The notes: generated from the sequence alone by a model not told the origin. DNA of 64,000 nucleotides from Acidobacteriaceae bacterium (GCA_003131315.1 PKUV01000154.1:67582-131581); one strand, 5' to 3'; positions 1 to 10,672 are shown, numbered from the stretch's first letter. A program made the numbers and translations.

Positions 1-2415
1 GTGACGTTCACGCCGCTGACCCAGTACCCGGCCAGCACGCAGATGGGTATGTACATATACGGACTGACAGACGAGGCGGGCAATCCGGCCTATTGCTGCG
101 GATGGACGTTTACGACTACGACCACCGCGGACCACACCGCCCCGACGGTGACCATCACACCCACGAACGGCACCGCCAACGCCGGCCTGAACACGCAAGT
201 CGTGCTGACGTTCTCGAAGTCCATTAACCCGGCGACGATCACTGCCAGCAGCGTCAACCTGCTGAATGGCGACGTGCCGATCAACCCGGCCACCTCCATC
301 TCTCGCGACAACCGCACCGTCGTCCTTAACTACAACGGCGGAACGCTGCCCGCGGGCGCCACCCTCACCGTCACGGCTACACACCTGATTACCGACCTTT
401 CCGGGAACGCGCTGGCCGACACAACCAGCCAGTTCACCACCACGCCGGCGGTTCTGACCTCGGCGCCGACTGTGATCAGCATGCGTCCCGGCAACGGCGC
501 GACCAATGTTCCCACCAGCACGGTCATCACCCTGTTTACCAGCGCTCCCATGAATAGCAGCACGATCAGCGGAGCTCTGCACATTTCACAAAACGGAGTG
601 GTGATCTCAGGCACCACCAATGTAGGCAGCAACGGGCAGAGCATCGAATTCACGCCCAGCTCGGCCCTTAGCGCCGGCACGCCGATTGGGGTCTTCCTCG
701 ACTCGACGGCGCAGGACACTTACGGCAATTACCTGTCGTCCTTCTCCGGGTCGTTCACCACGGCAGGGTCTCCAACGAACACGGCGGCCGTCGTGCAGGC
801 GGTCAACCCGTTCCCGAGCGCCACCAATGTGCCGCTGAACACCATCATCCAGTTGGAGTACAACCAGCCACTGCTGGCCAGCACGATCAACAGCACGAAC
901 GTGGTGCTCTACCAGTACAGCACGGGAACCTACCTGACCCCGACGTTGTCGCTGGTGGGCGGCGGCCAGGTAATTAACATCGCTCCCACGAGCAACCTGG
1001 TTGCCGGATCGCAGTACTTCGCGTACGTCAGTTACGGCGGCAACGTGACCAACACCGACGGCGTGGCGGTGCAGGCCTACGAGTTGAACTTCACGGCGGG
1101 CACGACGACGGATACCGCCGCGCCCACCATTTCGTCGATCGCTCCTCCGGACACGGCCGCCAACATCGGGACCAACGCCGGCGTCAGCGTGAACTTCAAC
1201 AAGGCCATCAACCCGGTGTCGGTCACCGGCAGTTCCATCCAGTTGAGTGGGGGTTCGGTCACTGAGGTGCCGTCGAGCATCAGCTTCACGCCCGATTACA
1301 CCCGCACCATGATTATTCCGCAGGCTCCACTGCCCTCGAGCACGTCGATGACGATCGCCATCAGCGGCGTCACCAGCGAGGCTGGAGTGTCCGTCGCCAG
1401 CAAGACCACCCATTTCACCACCATGTTGGGCGCCGATTTCAGCGCACCCTACGTGATCAATGCCAGCGTGGCCAGCAGCCAGTACGTAGGCACGAACGCT
1501 GCCTTCGCTATGCAGTTCAACAAGCCGATGGATCCGGGCTCCGTCAATCCAGCGGGCGCACAGGACGGGTACCTCTACGACTACACCTTAGGCTACGTGG
1601 CTACCACCATCAGCTTCAGTGCGGATCTAACCACGGTCTTTCTGAAGCCAACGGCCAACCTCACGGCGAGCCATCAGTTCTACCTCTGCAGCTACTACAT
1701 GACGGACCTCTCGGGGAACCCGCAGAACAACTTCTGCGTGTACTTCTACTCGGGTACCGGGACCGACACGACCGGACCGGTCGTGCAGCAGGTCAGTCCG
1801 CCGAGCGGCTTCACGGGCGTGGGCATCAATGCGCCCGTGCAGATCCTGTTCAACGAGCCCATCTCCGGCGCTTCCATCGGAGGCGTGACGTTGAAGCAGG
1901 GCAGCTCGGTCATTCCAACCACCACCACGCTGTACGACGGCGACCAGGGCATCCAACTGCGGCCGTTGGTGCCGCTGGCCACCGGCACGGTGTACACCAT
2001 CAACGTGACGGGAGTCATAGACATTACCGGCAACACTCAGTCCAGCTTCCCGTCCCAGTCGTTCACCACGGGAACGGGAACGGATCTGACCACGGGCACG
2101 GTGGTGTCGACGAACCCGACGAACGGTCAGACGAACGTTCCGGTGGCCACCACGGTCCAAGTGGTGTTCAGCAAAGCGATGGATCCGGCCTCGTTCGACG
2201 TGAACAACAGCTTCACGCTGCGCGATGCCTCGAACAACGTGGTGCCCGCGACCCTCACCTTCTCCGCGGACTTCAAAACCGTCACGCTGCAACCCAAGTC
2301 GAACCTGACCGGAAGCGGCGCAACGTACTACATGGAGATCGGCTACCAGGCCTCCTTGTATGACATCGCTGGAAACGTGCTGAGCTACGGCTACATCTCG
2401 TTCACCACCCACTGA
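1..2415 (+). CDS. Large protein of repeated bacterial Ig-like (SbsA Ig / Big_5-like) domains, 5' end probably outside the window
   Basis: Repeated ~110-aa units with the pattern 'P.NG.TNVP....V...FSK.MDP.S......L......V....SFS.D..TV.L.P...L'; open from base 1; stop at 2415 followed by a strong hairpin. Confidence 0.85.
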   Translation: MTFTPLTQYPASTQMGMYIYGLTDEAGNPAYCCGWTFTTTTTADHTAPTVTITPTNGTANAGLNTQVVLTFSKSINPATITASSVNLLNGDVPINPATSISRDNRTVVLNYNGGTLPAGATLTVTATHLITDLSGNALADTTSQFTTTPAVLTSAPTVISMRPGNGATNVPTSTVITLFTSAPMNSSTISGALHISQNGVVISGTTNVGSNGQSIEFTPSSALSAGTPIGVFLDSTAQDTYGNYLSSFSGSFTTAGSPTNTAAVVQAVNPFPSATNVPLNTIIQLEYNQPLLASTINSTNVVLYQYSTGTYLTPTLSLVGGGQVINIAPTSNLVAGSQYFAYVSYGGNVTNTDGVAVQAYELNFTAGTTTDTAAPTISSIAPPDTAANIGTNAGVSVNFNKAINPVSVTGSSIQLSGGSVTEVPSSISFTPDYTRTMIIPQAPLPSSTSMTIAISGVTSEAGVSVASKTTHFTTMLGADFSAPYVINASVASSQYVGTNAAFAMQFNKPMDPGSVNPAGAQDGYLYDYTLGYVATTISFSADLTTVFLKPTANLTASHQFYLCSYYMTDLSGNPQNNFCVYFYSGTGTDTTGPVVQQVSPPSGFTGVGINAPVQILFNEPISGASIGGVTLKQGSSVIPTTTTLYDGDQGIQLRPLVPLATGTVYTINVTGVIDITGNTQSSFPSQSFTTGTGTDLTTGTVVSTNPTNGQTNVPVATTVQVVFSKAMDPASFDVNNSFTLRDASNNVVPATLTFSADFKTVTLQPKSNLTGSGATYYMEIGYQASLYDIAGNVLSYGYISFTTH

Positions 2416-2461
2416 GGCCGCACGGGGACGTACGCGAGCTGTAACTGACCTGCAAGCTGGA

Positions 2462-2495
2462 GCGGGTTCCGGGATCGACAGATCCCGGAACCCGC
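2462..2495 (+). terminator. Perfect 15-bp stem hairpin (GCGGGTTCCGGGATC-GACA-GATCCCGGAACCCGC) after the Ig-domain gene
   Basis: Direct reading of a perfect inverted repeat with a 4-nt loop. Confidence 0.75.
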
Positions 2496-2577
2496 GATTT
2501 GTCTATGAGCTCGGCCGTTCTGGCGAACGGCGTCCAGCACTCCGGTAACTTTTCGTAACATATTGATAGCAAATAGT

Positions 2578-2674
2578 GGAAGCGCATGCGGTCCGGTGAT
2601 CGTCCCGGTCTTCAAAACCGGCGGGCGGCATCTTCGATGTTGCCGGTGTGTTCGACTCACACACGCTTCCGCCA
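2578..2674 (+). tRNA. selC: tRNA-Sec (anticodon TCA)
   Basis: GGAAGCG...CGCTTCC GCCA acceptor; conserved TCCGGTGA D-arm; CCGGT-CTTCAAA-ACCGG anticodon arm; long variable arm; GTGTG-TTCGACT-CACAC T-arm. Same layout as E. coli selC. Confidence 0.93.
2651..2674 (+). repeat. att-like 24-bp direct repeat, copy 1 (inside the tRNA-Sec 3' end): TTCGACTCACACACGCTTCCGCCA
   Basis: Identical to 11792..11815; adjacent to the integrase gene. Confidence 0.9.
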
Positions 2675-2685
2675 AAACAAAGGAC

Positions 2686-3819
2686 TTAACTAGCCGTGCG
2701 ATCTGTTCGCGATCCGTTAAGAGCTAACCCTGCCACCTTTGAGCTTGCGACGGCCATTTCATCGGTCACAACACCGCCGTAAACATTCATCGTTGTGCGA
2801 ATGTCCGCGTGCCGCATGAGCTTTTGTTGCACGGCTATCGGAGTTCCCACAGCGTCTAGCCATGAACGGTACGTATGCCTCATGCTGTGCGTGCTGACGT
2901 GCACGATTCCAGCGGCAGATGCGGCTTTCTGGTACGCATCGTTAACGCTGTCGGCTGACCAAGGCAGACGACCTAGCTGCGTTGGGGAAGCGAAAATCCA
3001 ATCCTCTCGCGCGAAGAACTGAGTCGTTTGCTTCCATAGCTTGAGCGTGTCGAGCATGGGTTGGCTGACGGTGATCGCCTCGTTTGAGGTTTCGGTTTTC
3101 ACGTCATCTATTCGCTGTCGAACGATACCGCGTTCTATGCCGAGTTTCCCTTCGAGCCAATCCACGTCCGACCACCGCAGTGCAAGGCACTCGCTGATTC
3201 GCAAACCGAAGCACACGCATACGAGGGCAATTGTGCGGAATGGTTCTCCAAGGTGAACGATGAACCGCTGAAACTCATCCACAGTCAAACTGCGTGGTTT
3301 GCTAGTTCGTTTCGACGCTCCTTTGATCGTGACCAGTTCCATCGGGTTTCGCTGAGTCGGCACGTCACCGCGCCACATGGCAAAATCCCACAGGATGCGA
3401 AGCAATCCGCGAACGGCTGCTCTACTCCGGGGTGTCAGTTCGAGAGATTTGAGCCACAATTCAGCAGGACGCGCCTGCACGCCTTTGATCTCAGAACCAC
3501 CCCACTTCGGGATAATGTGATTCTTCAGCCATGATTCATACGATCTTCGCGTGCTGTAGCGTTGCGGCATCTTCTCTGCTCTGTATTGTTCGACCAGCGT
3601 GCCCACTGTAATTACTCCCACGGTGCTCAAGTTCGGTTCCGGCAGTGAGTCTTGGAAAGATTGCGCTACTCGCCAAGCTGCCCCCTTAGTTAGACATTCT
3701 GCCAAGGTGGCGATTTGTTTCGAGCGGCGTTTTCCTTCTTCCCACCACAGGAAATTCCAAGTTTTCCTTCTTTTATCAAAGACCACACTACCCGTTTTGT
3801 GCCGTGCTGCCCTTTTCAT
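2686..3819 (-). CDS. Tyrosine recombinase / phage-type integrase
   Basis: Motifs GLRISECLALRWSDVDW, HSMRHTYRSWL, KLMRHADIRTTMNVY (R...HxxR...H...Y). Start taken at MKRAARHK (3819), ATGA overlap with the upstream HTH gene; the ORF-track start at 4098 is probably spurious. Confidence 0.92.
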   Translation of the reverse strand: MKRAARHKTGSVVFDKRRKTWNFLWWEEGKRRSKQIATLAECLTKGAAWRVAQSFQDSLPEPNLSTVGVITVGTLVEQYRAEKMPQRYSTRRSYESWLKNHIIPKWGGSEIKGVQARPAELWLKSLELTPRSRAAVRGLLRILWDFAMWRGDVPTQRNPMELVTIKGASKRTSKPRSLTVDEFQRFIVHLGEPFRTIALVCVCFGLRISECLALRWSDVDWLEGKLGIERGIVRQRIDDVKTETSNEAITVSQPMLDTLKLWKQTTQFFAREDWIFASPTQLGRLPWSADSVNDAYQKAASAAGIVHVSTHSMRHTYRSWLDAVGTPIAVQQKLMRHADIRTTMNVYGGVVTDEMAVASSKVAGLALNGSRTDRTAS

Positions 3820-4058
3820 TGACCCATCCTTTCCGCAGGGCGCACGGATGGCGGAATGGATGGTAGCACGGAGGATTCCAGAAGGGCAGCATCTAAGTCC
3901 AGTTGACGGAACCGCCACACTCGGCGCTTTGTGCCCGAGAGTGCAAAGGCTTTCATTTTGCCTTGCCTTACCCAGAGCAACAATGTACGAGGTTTGATCT
4001 TCAGGTAGTTCGCTGCCTCCGTTACCGTTAGCCATTCCGATTGAATGATTGTCTTCAT
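3816..4058 (-). CDS. Excisionase / helix-turn-helix DNA-binding protein
   Basis: SEWLTVTEAANYLKIKPRTLLLWVRQGKMKAFALSGTKRRVWRFRQLDLDAAL: MerR/Xis-type HTH_17 pattern; 4-bp overlap with the integrase. Confidence 0.85.
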   Translation of the reverse strand: MKTIIQSEWLTVTEAANYLKIKPRTLLLWVRQGKMKAFALSGTKRRVWRFRQLDLDAALLESSVLPSIPPSVRPAERMGQ

Positions 4059-4228
4059 TGCGTGATGTCGGTCTTATGCGTTCATTCCGTGTTGCCAAAA
4101 TTGATCTTGTTGGGAATCACTGTCCTGCCTGTTATCAAGACCGTTCTTGTCTTCACTTAGGGCAAGGAGCAGAAAAAGGCCTGCCGCTACTCCAAACACG
4201 ACTAGAATTGCTCCTATAACCGTGATTC

Positions 4229-4594
4229 TCATTGTGTCTGCTCCCACGGGACAATTGCGTCGCAGTTCTTCTTCGGACAGCGAAAGCCTTTCAAGCCGCC
4301 GTCGAATACGCTTGTCTTAATGAGCTTCGGTTCGGCCCAAAACTCGTGGCCGCACTGAGGGCACGCGAGGCGATAAAGGCGTTCCATTTCTCGCAGCCGG
4401 GTAAGCAGGCCCTCGTTGTTGGTGTGTTGGAGCAGGCGGCGGAATTCCTCAATTCCCGCAGGCCCTCGCACGAACACTTGCACGCCGCAGGGGTCGCAAA
4501 TCAGATAGGGTTTGTCCTTTTTTGTAATCCTAACTTCCCGCGCCTGCGTACATACGGGACAAGGAAACATCGGCTTGCCGTTGACAGCTACCAT
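4229..4594 (-). CDS. Zinc-ribbon protein of unknown function
   Basis: CPVC...CDPCG, CPQCGHEFW, CPKKNC cysteine pairs; lies inside the island. Confidence 0.7.
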   Translation of the reverse strand: MVAVNGKPMFPCPVCTQAREVRITKKDKPYLICDPCGVQVFVRGPAGIEEFRRLLQHTNNEGLLTRLREMERLYRLACPQCGHEFWAEPKLIKTSVFDGGLKGFRCPKKNCDAIVPWEQTQ

Positions 4595-4680
4595 CGACCT
4601 AACACCTCCGCAATAACCTTCCGCATGACGCAGAAAGTCCGTGTCCGGCTCCCACTATAAGGGCATTTTTCGGTTCCATC

Positions 4681-5340
4681 TTGAATCAGCCTGACGCGAA
4701 CAGCGCACATGGATTGTCACGCTCCGTTGAATTGGGGAGCTTTTGCCGGAAATCTTCCGTAAAATTAAGGTCGGTTTTTCGAATAGCTTCCGCAAAAATG
4801 CAAAAGCGCAACAGAAGCACAAAAAAACTTGCAATTCCTCTTGACAGGTTTTCCCGGAAACGGGGCAGAGGACGCCCGCCAAGAGTGCGCGCTACCGAGA
4901 TTCGAGGCCGTGCGGATAACTACCGATTCATTTTTGGGCAGGTCTGGGACCGTCTCTGGCCTAGACTATCGCTGGCGATGACGGATCAAGAAGTGATCGA
5001 TGCGTTCTTGGAGGGTGCGAGCCCCTACGCCCAAGAGTTTGTACCCGCTTTGGCAAGCCTAATCTCTCGTGTGCTACGCGAGCCAAAGTTTCCAAAACGA
5101 CCGGAAGCGCAGATCAACTTCTTGGCAGATTCTTTAGCTGGGCTCGGCTATGTCGCTCCGCGCAGTTCCCGCGATATTTGCCAAAAAGAAAGAGCGCGTG
5201 AGAAGCGCACCCACCACATTATCCGGTTTGAAGTTTATGTCGAATGTTCCTGCGGATTCAAAGGGCGATCCCGCAATCACACTTGTCCGCATTGCGGAGC
5301 GAAAATCGATTTCGGTTTTCTTGATTTGAGGTCCCTTTGA
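4681..5340 (+). CDS. Hypothetical protein with AT-hook-like RKRGRGRPP motif and C-terminal zinc ribbon
   Basis: RKRGRGRPPRVR segment; CSCGFKGRSRNHTCPHCGAKID C-terminus; divergent from the zinc-ribbon gene at 4594. N-terminal start uncertain. Confidence 0.65.
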   Translation: MNQPDANSAHGLSRSVELGSFCRKSSVKLRSVFRIASAKMQKRNRSTKKLAIPLDRFSRKRGRGRPPRVRATEIRGRADNYRFIFGQVWDRLWPRLSLAMTDQEVIDAFLEGASPYAQEFVPALASLISRVLREPKFPKRPEAQINFLADSLAGLGYVAPRSSRDICQKERAREKRTHHIIRFEVYVECSCGFKGRSRNHTCPHCGAKIDFGFLDLRSL

Positions 5341-5884
5341 ATTGAAGAATCGTAAAATTGCCCTTTATTGACGACTGCGTAACGTACGTGCGTAACGTTA
5401 GGGAAGAGCCCTTCTCGACGGCCTTGGGGTGTTTTTGCGTTTGACAACCTGATTGGGCCCACCAGCGATCATCTCATTTGGCAGGTGAAACGGGCTTGGC
5501 ATTCTAGGGGTGCCAATTCAGAAGGTCATTCGCTTGAGGGGGATAGCTATATAGAAGGGAAACCTGCTACACCGGGGCGAACCATGATCACAGCACTCTT
5601 CGGTGTGATCCTGCATACGTTCGGGTACGACATCGGGTACGTTTGCGGTTGACATCCACAGCGTCAGCAACTACAGTCACGCGTAATCAGCGATTCGGGA
5701 TTCGCCGGGGGGGCGACGGATTCTCAGCTCCGTCAGTGATCCTAATAGCTGCTTCCCTTGAAGTGTGAATGGGTTGCGCCAGCGAGTTGTTGGCGGCAGC
5801 CCGAGTGCGGACAAGTAGTCGCATGGGTAACCCCAGCGCAAGCCGGTGGGAACCAGTCTGTTCATTTCGTCAGGAGGATGCTAA

Positions 5885-8800
5885 ATGCCCTGTCTCATAG
5901 CTTTTTCGTCCCCGCCAAACTCTTCTCGGACCCTCGGCTTGATCTACCGCTATGCCGCGGCACTGTTGCTGCTCGGCTCTACGGTCCTCTGGGGACAAGC
6001 TGGCAGACCAGCGGACATACCGATGGATGACCACGCTTTCGACTCCGTAAACCTTCTAAACCTTAACGTGCTCGTCCATGCCCCGGTGTTCAGGAAGGCG
6101 GGGCCTGTGCCCGTCTCTATCGACTGGTCGGCGAACTCATATTGTACTGGCACGACAGGAACGTGGCAGTGTGGCGCACAATCGCCGACGGTAGCAAACT
6201 TCGGAGCCATCGCTGCTAATAGATTCATGGGCGGCCCAACAAACGTTGGTTGGGCTACCGCTTACCCTTTGGTTGTCAATGTTAGTCAGTGCCCAGATAA
6301 GACCTCTCACTATGTATACAACTCGTGGGTACTAAGAGAAGCCAACGGCACTCTGCACGCGCTCCCACCCAATGACTGGTCTGCCGCTGGTGGAGACGAC
6401 ACGTGTTTAAACCAAGGGTTTACAGACAAGACGATTGACGGATCTGGTTTTACGGTCACTGTAGGCATGGGTATCGGCGCTGTTGGGCCTATTATCAGTG
6501 CAGGCGGAACAAGGATTAATCAAGCGTATCCCTCTGCTACGTTCATTACCAATGCCACTGGAAATAGCGTGTCTATAAACAGCACGCAGTACATCGACAC
6601 GCTGGGGGTTGTTGCGGCAACGGCTTCACCTAACGTGAACGCTCCAACGTCTGTTTCATGGACTGATGTCAATGGCGGGAGTCCGCATGTGACTGTTAAC
6701 ACCAGCAACGTTAAGTTCCAAACTAACTTCGGCTGCACTGGCTTCGGCGGTCCAGTGATTGCCGAAGTGCCAGCCGGGAGTTTAGCCCCGCAGTTCAGCG
6801 GGCTGAGTTACCCTGATGGGTCGAGCCTCAGTGTGACGTATGAGGACACTTATGGGATGACCGGGTACGTGACAGGCCGGATCAAGACGCTGACGATCCC
6901 AACCGGGGGTCAGGTGACGTACACATATGGCGGCGTGAACTGCTTTAACGGGTCGTTCGACACTTTGAGCAGGGTGACGAGCGATGGGACGACGAGCTAC
7001 TCAGTGACGCCCGCTGGGACAGGCTACGGCGCCACCACGACGGTGACGGACCCGGGCGGGAACAAGAGCGTGTACCAGTTCTCCAAGCCGTCAACGAATG
7101 GATATGTCGTGCTGACGATGATGCAGGTGTACAAGGGGACCAGTACGCTTCTAAAGCAAGTCAACTATTGCTACAACAGTGATACCACGCACTGTACGGC
7201 CAGCACGTCACCGTATGCGATCGTGTCGTTTCCGATCACCCAGGAGACTGTCTACACCACGCCGAATGGATCGTCAATGACGCGGGAAAGTGCCTACACG
7301 TTCGATTTCTACGGCAACAAGCTGACGGATGCCGAGTACGACTTTGGAGCTGGGAGCCCGACCAGCACGACAACGATTGCGTATGGGAGCTGGAACGGGT
7401 CGAACTGCATTGCAGTATCCTCGACGATCCAAAACAAGCCCTGCACGACAATCACGACGATGGGGGCGAACAATGTCGCGCAGTCTCGGTTCACTTACGA
7501 CGGGAACGGGAACCTGACTAAGACCTACAAGTGGAACGGCTCGGCTTGGCTGAGTAACACGACGGCAAACACTTATAACACGAACGGGACTATCTCCTCT
7601 TTCTACGACCTTGCCAATAATCCCGCCACCTACGCTTATAACGGTACGGGAGGGTGCAATGGCCTGTTCCCGACTTCCGTCACGTCCGGCGGACTGACAA
7701 CCTACGACACCTGGGACTGCACCGGGGGAGTCATCAAGACGCGGAAGGACGCAAACGGGAACACGACGACGTACGGATATGCGAACATCTCGGGGACTGC
7801 GGAGCCGTTCTGGCGGGTCAGCTCGGTGACTGATCCGTTGAGTAATGAGGCGTGGCAGACCTACACGGCGAACAGTCAGACCGGGCTACTGACGTTCAAC
7901 TCGTCGTTGTCAGTAGCGAATCCGACTGGGCTGGTTGACAGCTACGGCTTTGCAGTTCGGAATCAGGTAAGGGAAGGACCAAGCGCGAGCAATTATGACA
8001 CAGTGTCGAGTGCCTATGGCTGGTCTGGGAATTATCGCCAGATGCAGAGCACGATGCCATGCGCGGTGGCCAGCGGCTCGGATTGCTCGTTCTCTTCGGG
8101 CGTGACGACCAAGTTGCTCGACCCGCTCGGTCGCCCTTACACGATGACGGATGGCGGGGGAGGCGTCGATACCTTCACCTACGCGCAGAATGACGTACTG
8201 AGCGTGCTCGGACCGGCACCGTCGTTTGACGGCGAGAATACGAAGGGAAGCCAGAACGAGTTTGATGGTCTGGGGCGAATCAAGTCGAAGTGTGACATTC
8301 TGTCGAGCGGTGGGACAAATTGCGGGCAGGCGAGTGGCTCGTACTCGGGCGTGCTGACGAGTTACTTGTATTCGTCAGCATCTGGGAGCCAGACGACTAC
8401 GGCGACCAGGGGATCGCAGGTAAGAACAAAAGTGTTCGATGCTCTCGGGCGCGTAACAGCGGTGACGATTCCGGAGGGTGGTACAACACATTACTACTAC
8501 GATTCTTCCTACGGCTCGTGCCCGTCAGGATACACGGGAGCGACCGGGCAGTTGGAGGCCGCAGTCGATCCGAATGGGAACGTTCTGTGCTACAAGTACG
8601 ACTCGCTGAATCGGGTGACGGGAGTGAATGCGAACGGGACGGCCTGCCGGTTGTTTTATTACGATAACTCAACTGGGTTCAGCGGAACCATCCCGGCTGG
8701 CATCACTATCAGCAACAAATACGGAAAAATGGTCGAGGCCGCGACAAGTAACTGCTCGACTACGCTCATAACGGATGAATGGTTCAGCTACGACGCGAAT

Positions 8801-10672
8801 GGCCGTATCGCTGACATGTGGGAGAAGACGCCGAACTCTGGTTCTTCCTACTACCACTCGACGACGACCTACGCCGGGAACGGTGCTGTCGCCTCAGTCA
8901 ATCTGATTGGGCAATACACCGCGACATTCGGGCTGGATGGCGAGGGGCGGCAGAACGCGCTTAACCTCGGCGCTAGTAACACGATCACGGCGTCAACATT
9001 TAACGCGGCGAATCAACTCACGGAGATGGACTTCGGCTCTGGTTCGGACAAGGATAAGTACACCTACGACGGGACCACCGGACGGATGACCGCGTGGGAG
9101 TTCGACGTGGGGACTCAGAGCGAGACGGCTAGCCTGAGCTGGAATCCTATCGGGACCCTCAAGGAGTTATCTATCACCGACGGCTTCAACTCCGGTGGCA
9201 CGCAGGACTGCAAGTACGGGACGACGACCAATAAGGGATACGACGACCTGAATCGGCTGATCTACGACGACTGCGGATCGGGCGGATGGGGTCAGTCGTT
9301 CTCCTACGATCAATACGACAATCTGACGAAGGCTGTCGTCTCCGGCAGGACGGGGGTCGCGTGGAATCCTGGCTACAGCTCCTCGACTAATCACGTAACC
9401 GGGGTAACGTACGACTCGAACGGCGACATCACCAATGATACGTTCCACGCGCACGAGTGGAACGAGTTCGGGAAGCTGAAGAGCGTGGATCGGAGCGGGA
9501 CGGGCTGTGCGACAAGTGGGACGTGTCTGATTTATGACGCACTCGGGCGGGAGGTCGAGTTCGACAGTGGCTTGACCAAGACGGAGATATGGATGACGCC
9601 GTTCGGAGTCGCGTACATGAACGGACCCAGCTATCTCTATGCCTACTGGACGCTCTCGCCGGGGAATAGCACCGTGCTTCACCTCAGCGGCGGAACCATC
9701 CAGTATCACCACAAGGACTGGCTCGGGAGTTCCCGCGTCAGCTCACTCGGCGGCACGACGATTATTGATGATCGAGCATTCGCTCCCTACGGAGAACTCT
9801 ACGACAACTTCGGCACGACCAACGCGAACGAGCTGATCTTCACCGGGAACACGGCGAATACGGTGGGAGGATGGCTCTACGACACGCCGAATCGTAATTT
9901 GAATCCTTCTCAGGGCCGGTGGCTCTCACCTGATCCTGCTGGCTCTGGATGGAACCAGTATGCTTACGGAACTAATCCGAATATTGAAATTGATCCGACA
10001 GGGTTGAACGTGATGCATGGTTGTTTTCCTCCCTGCGATGGAGGCGATGGGGGATTGACTCCAAGCTCAGGGCCACTCAGCTGGGGAGACAATTGGGACG
10101 GGACGATGTACAGTCCTTGGAACATCTCGTGGAGCAGCTCAGGAGACTTAACAGCTGCGTTACAGCAACTAATGGACAGCATTAACGCCGTAATGATGGC
10201 TCCTTTTAGACCAGCCCTGCAAGCGGTACCATGGGAAATGTTGGACAAAATTATAGCCCTAGTGGAGGCAGTGAATCCGGCCCCGTACACCATCGTAGCC
10301 CTCGGTCTGGCGGGCACCGACAGAACCAGTCTGAAGCAAGCTAATTATTGGGGCTATCAAGTGAGGGATTCGGACTGGAATAAAGTAGGCGAGGTCACTA
10401 TCACGGAAAACCTGCTGCAGATCGAAGACCCGATTAATATAACCCCCCCAAAGGGTAACTCATACTATTCACCAAACGGGTATTTCGTCGATACACTTGG
10501 ATTCACAAACAACGATGGGCCACTCCCCTACGGGGCAATGGAGACCCTGCAAACTTTCGACTTAACAGTAAATGGAGCCACTTACACCAATGTTGGTCCC
10601 ATCAACATTCTAACGATTACCGGGCAGAACGGCACGCTGATCGTGGGACAACCGACAGCTGTGAAACCATAG
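5885..10672 (+). CDS. Secreted YD-repeat / RHS-family protein, 1595 aa
   Basis: Signal-peptide-like N-terminus; repeated YD units (YDGNGNLTK, YDSLNRVTGV, YDALGREVEF); RHS-core ending RWLSPDPAGSGWNQYAYGTNPNIEIDPTGL followed by ~225 aa unrecognised C-terminus. Confidence 0.9.
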   Translation: MPCLIAFSSPPNSSRTLGLIYRYAAALLLLGSTVLWGQAGRPADIPMDDHAFDSVNLLNLNVLVHAPVFRKAGPVPVSIDWSANSYCTGTTGTWQCGAQSPTVANFGAIAANRFMGGPTNVGWATAYPLVVNVSQCPDKTSHYVYNSWVLREANGTLHALPPNDWSAAGGDDTCLNQGFTDKTIDGSGFTVTVGMGIGAVGPIISAGGTRINQAYPSATFITNATGNSVSINSTQYIDTLGVVAATASPNVNAPTSVSWTDVNGGSPHVTVNTSNVKFQTNFGCTGFGGPVIAEVPAGSLAPQFSGLSYPDGSSLSVTYEDTYGMTGYVTGRIKTLTIPTGGQVTYTYGGVNCFNGSFDTLSRVTSDGTTSYSVTPAGTGYGATTTVTDPGGNKSVYQFSKPSTNGYVVLTMMQVYKGTSTLLKQVNYCYNSDTTHCTASTSPYAIVSFPITQETVYTTPNGSSMTRESAYTFDFYGNKLTDAEYDFGAGSPTSTTTIAYGSWNGSNCIAVSSTIQNKPCTTITTMGANNVAQSRFTYDGNGNLTKTYKWNGSAWLSNTTANTYNTNGTISSFYDLANNPATYAYNGTGGCNGLFPTSVTSGGLTTYDTWDCTGGVIKTRKDANGNTTTYGYANISGTAEPFWRVSSVTDPLSNEAWQTYTANSQTGLLTFNSSLSVANPTGLVDSYGFAVRNQVREGPSASNYDTVSSAYGWSGNYRQMQSTMPCAVASGSDCSFSSGVTTKLLDPLGRPYTMTDGGGGVDTFTYAQNDVLSVLGPAPSFDGENTKGSQNEFDGLGRIKSKCDILSSGGTNCGQASGSYSGVLTSYLYSSASGSQTTTATRGSQVRTKVFDALGRVTAVTIPEGGTTHYYYDSSYGSCPSGYTGATGQLEAAVDPNGNVLCYKYDSLNRVTGVNANGTACRLFYYDNSTGFSGTIPAGITISNKYGKMVEAATSNCSTTLITDEWFSYDANGRIADMWEKTPNSGSSYYHSTTTYAGNGAVASVNLIGQYTATFGLDGEGRQNALNLGASNTITASTFNAANQLTEMDFGSGSDKDKYTYDGTTGRMTAWEFDVGTQSETASLSWNPIGTLKELSITDGFNSGGTQDCKYGTTTNKGYDDLNRLIYDDCGSGGWGQSFSYDQYDNLTKAVVSGRTGVAWNPGYSSSTNHVTGVTYDSNGDITNDTFHAHEWNEFGKLKSVDRSGTGCATSGTCLIYDALGREVEFDSGLTKTEIWMTPFGVAYMNGPSYLYAYWTLSPGNSTVLHLSGGTIQYHHKDWLGSSRVSSLGGTTIIDDRAFAPYGELYDNFGTTNANELIFTGNTANTVGGWLYDTPNRNLNPSQGRWLSPDPAGSGWNQYAYGTNPNIEIDPTGLNVMHGCFPPCDGGDGGLTPSSGPLSWGDNWDGTMYSPWNISWSSSGDLTAALQQLMDSINAVMMAPFRPALQAVPWEMLDKIIALVEAVNPAPYTIVALGLAGTDRTSLKQANYWGYQVRDSDWNKVGEVTITENLLQIEDPINITPPKGNSYYSPNGYFVDTLGFTNNDGPLPYGAMETLQTFDLTVNGATYTNVGPINILTITGQNGTLIVGQPTAVKP

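Noticed and set aside
2686-4098. ORF-track start of the integrase at 4098
   Set aside because: The first 93 aa overlap the HTH gene in another frame; MKRAARHK at 3819 gives normal integrase length and ATGA coupling.
10000-10672. Assigning a specific toxin domain to the YD-protein C-terminus
   Set aside because: No nuclease, deaminase or pore-forming motif recognisable by eye.
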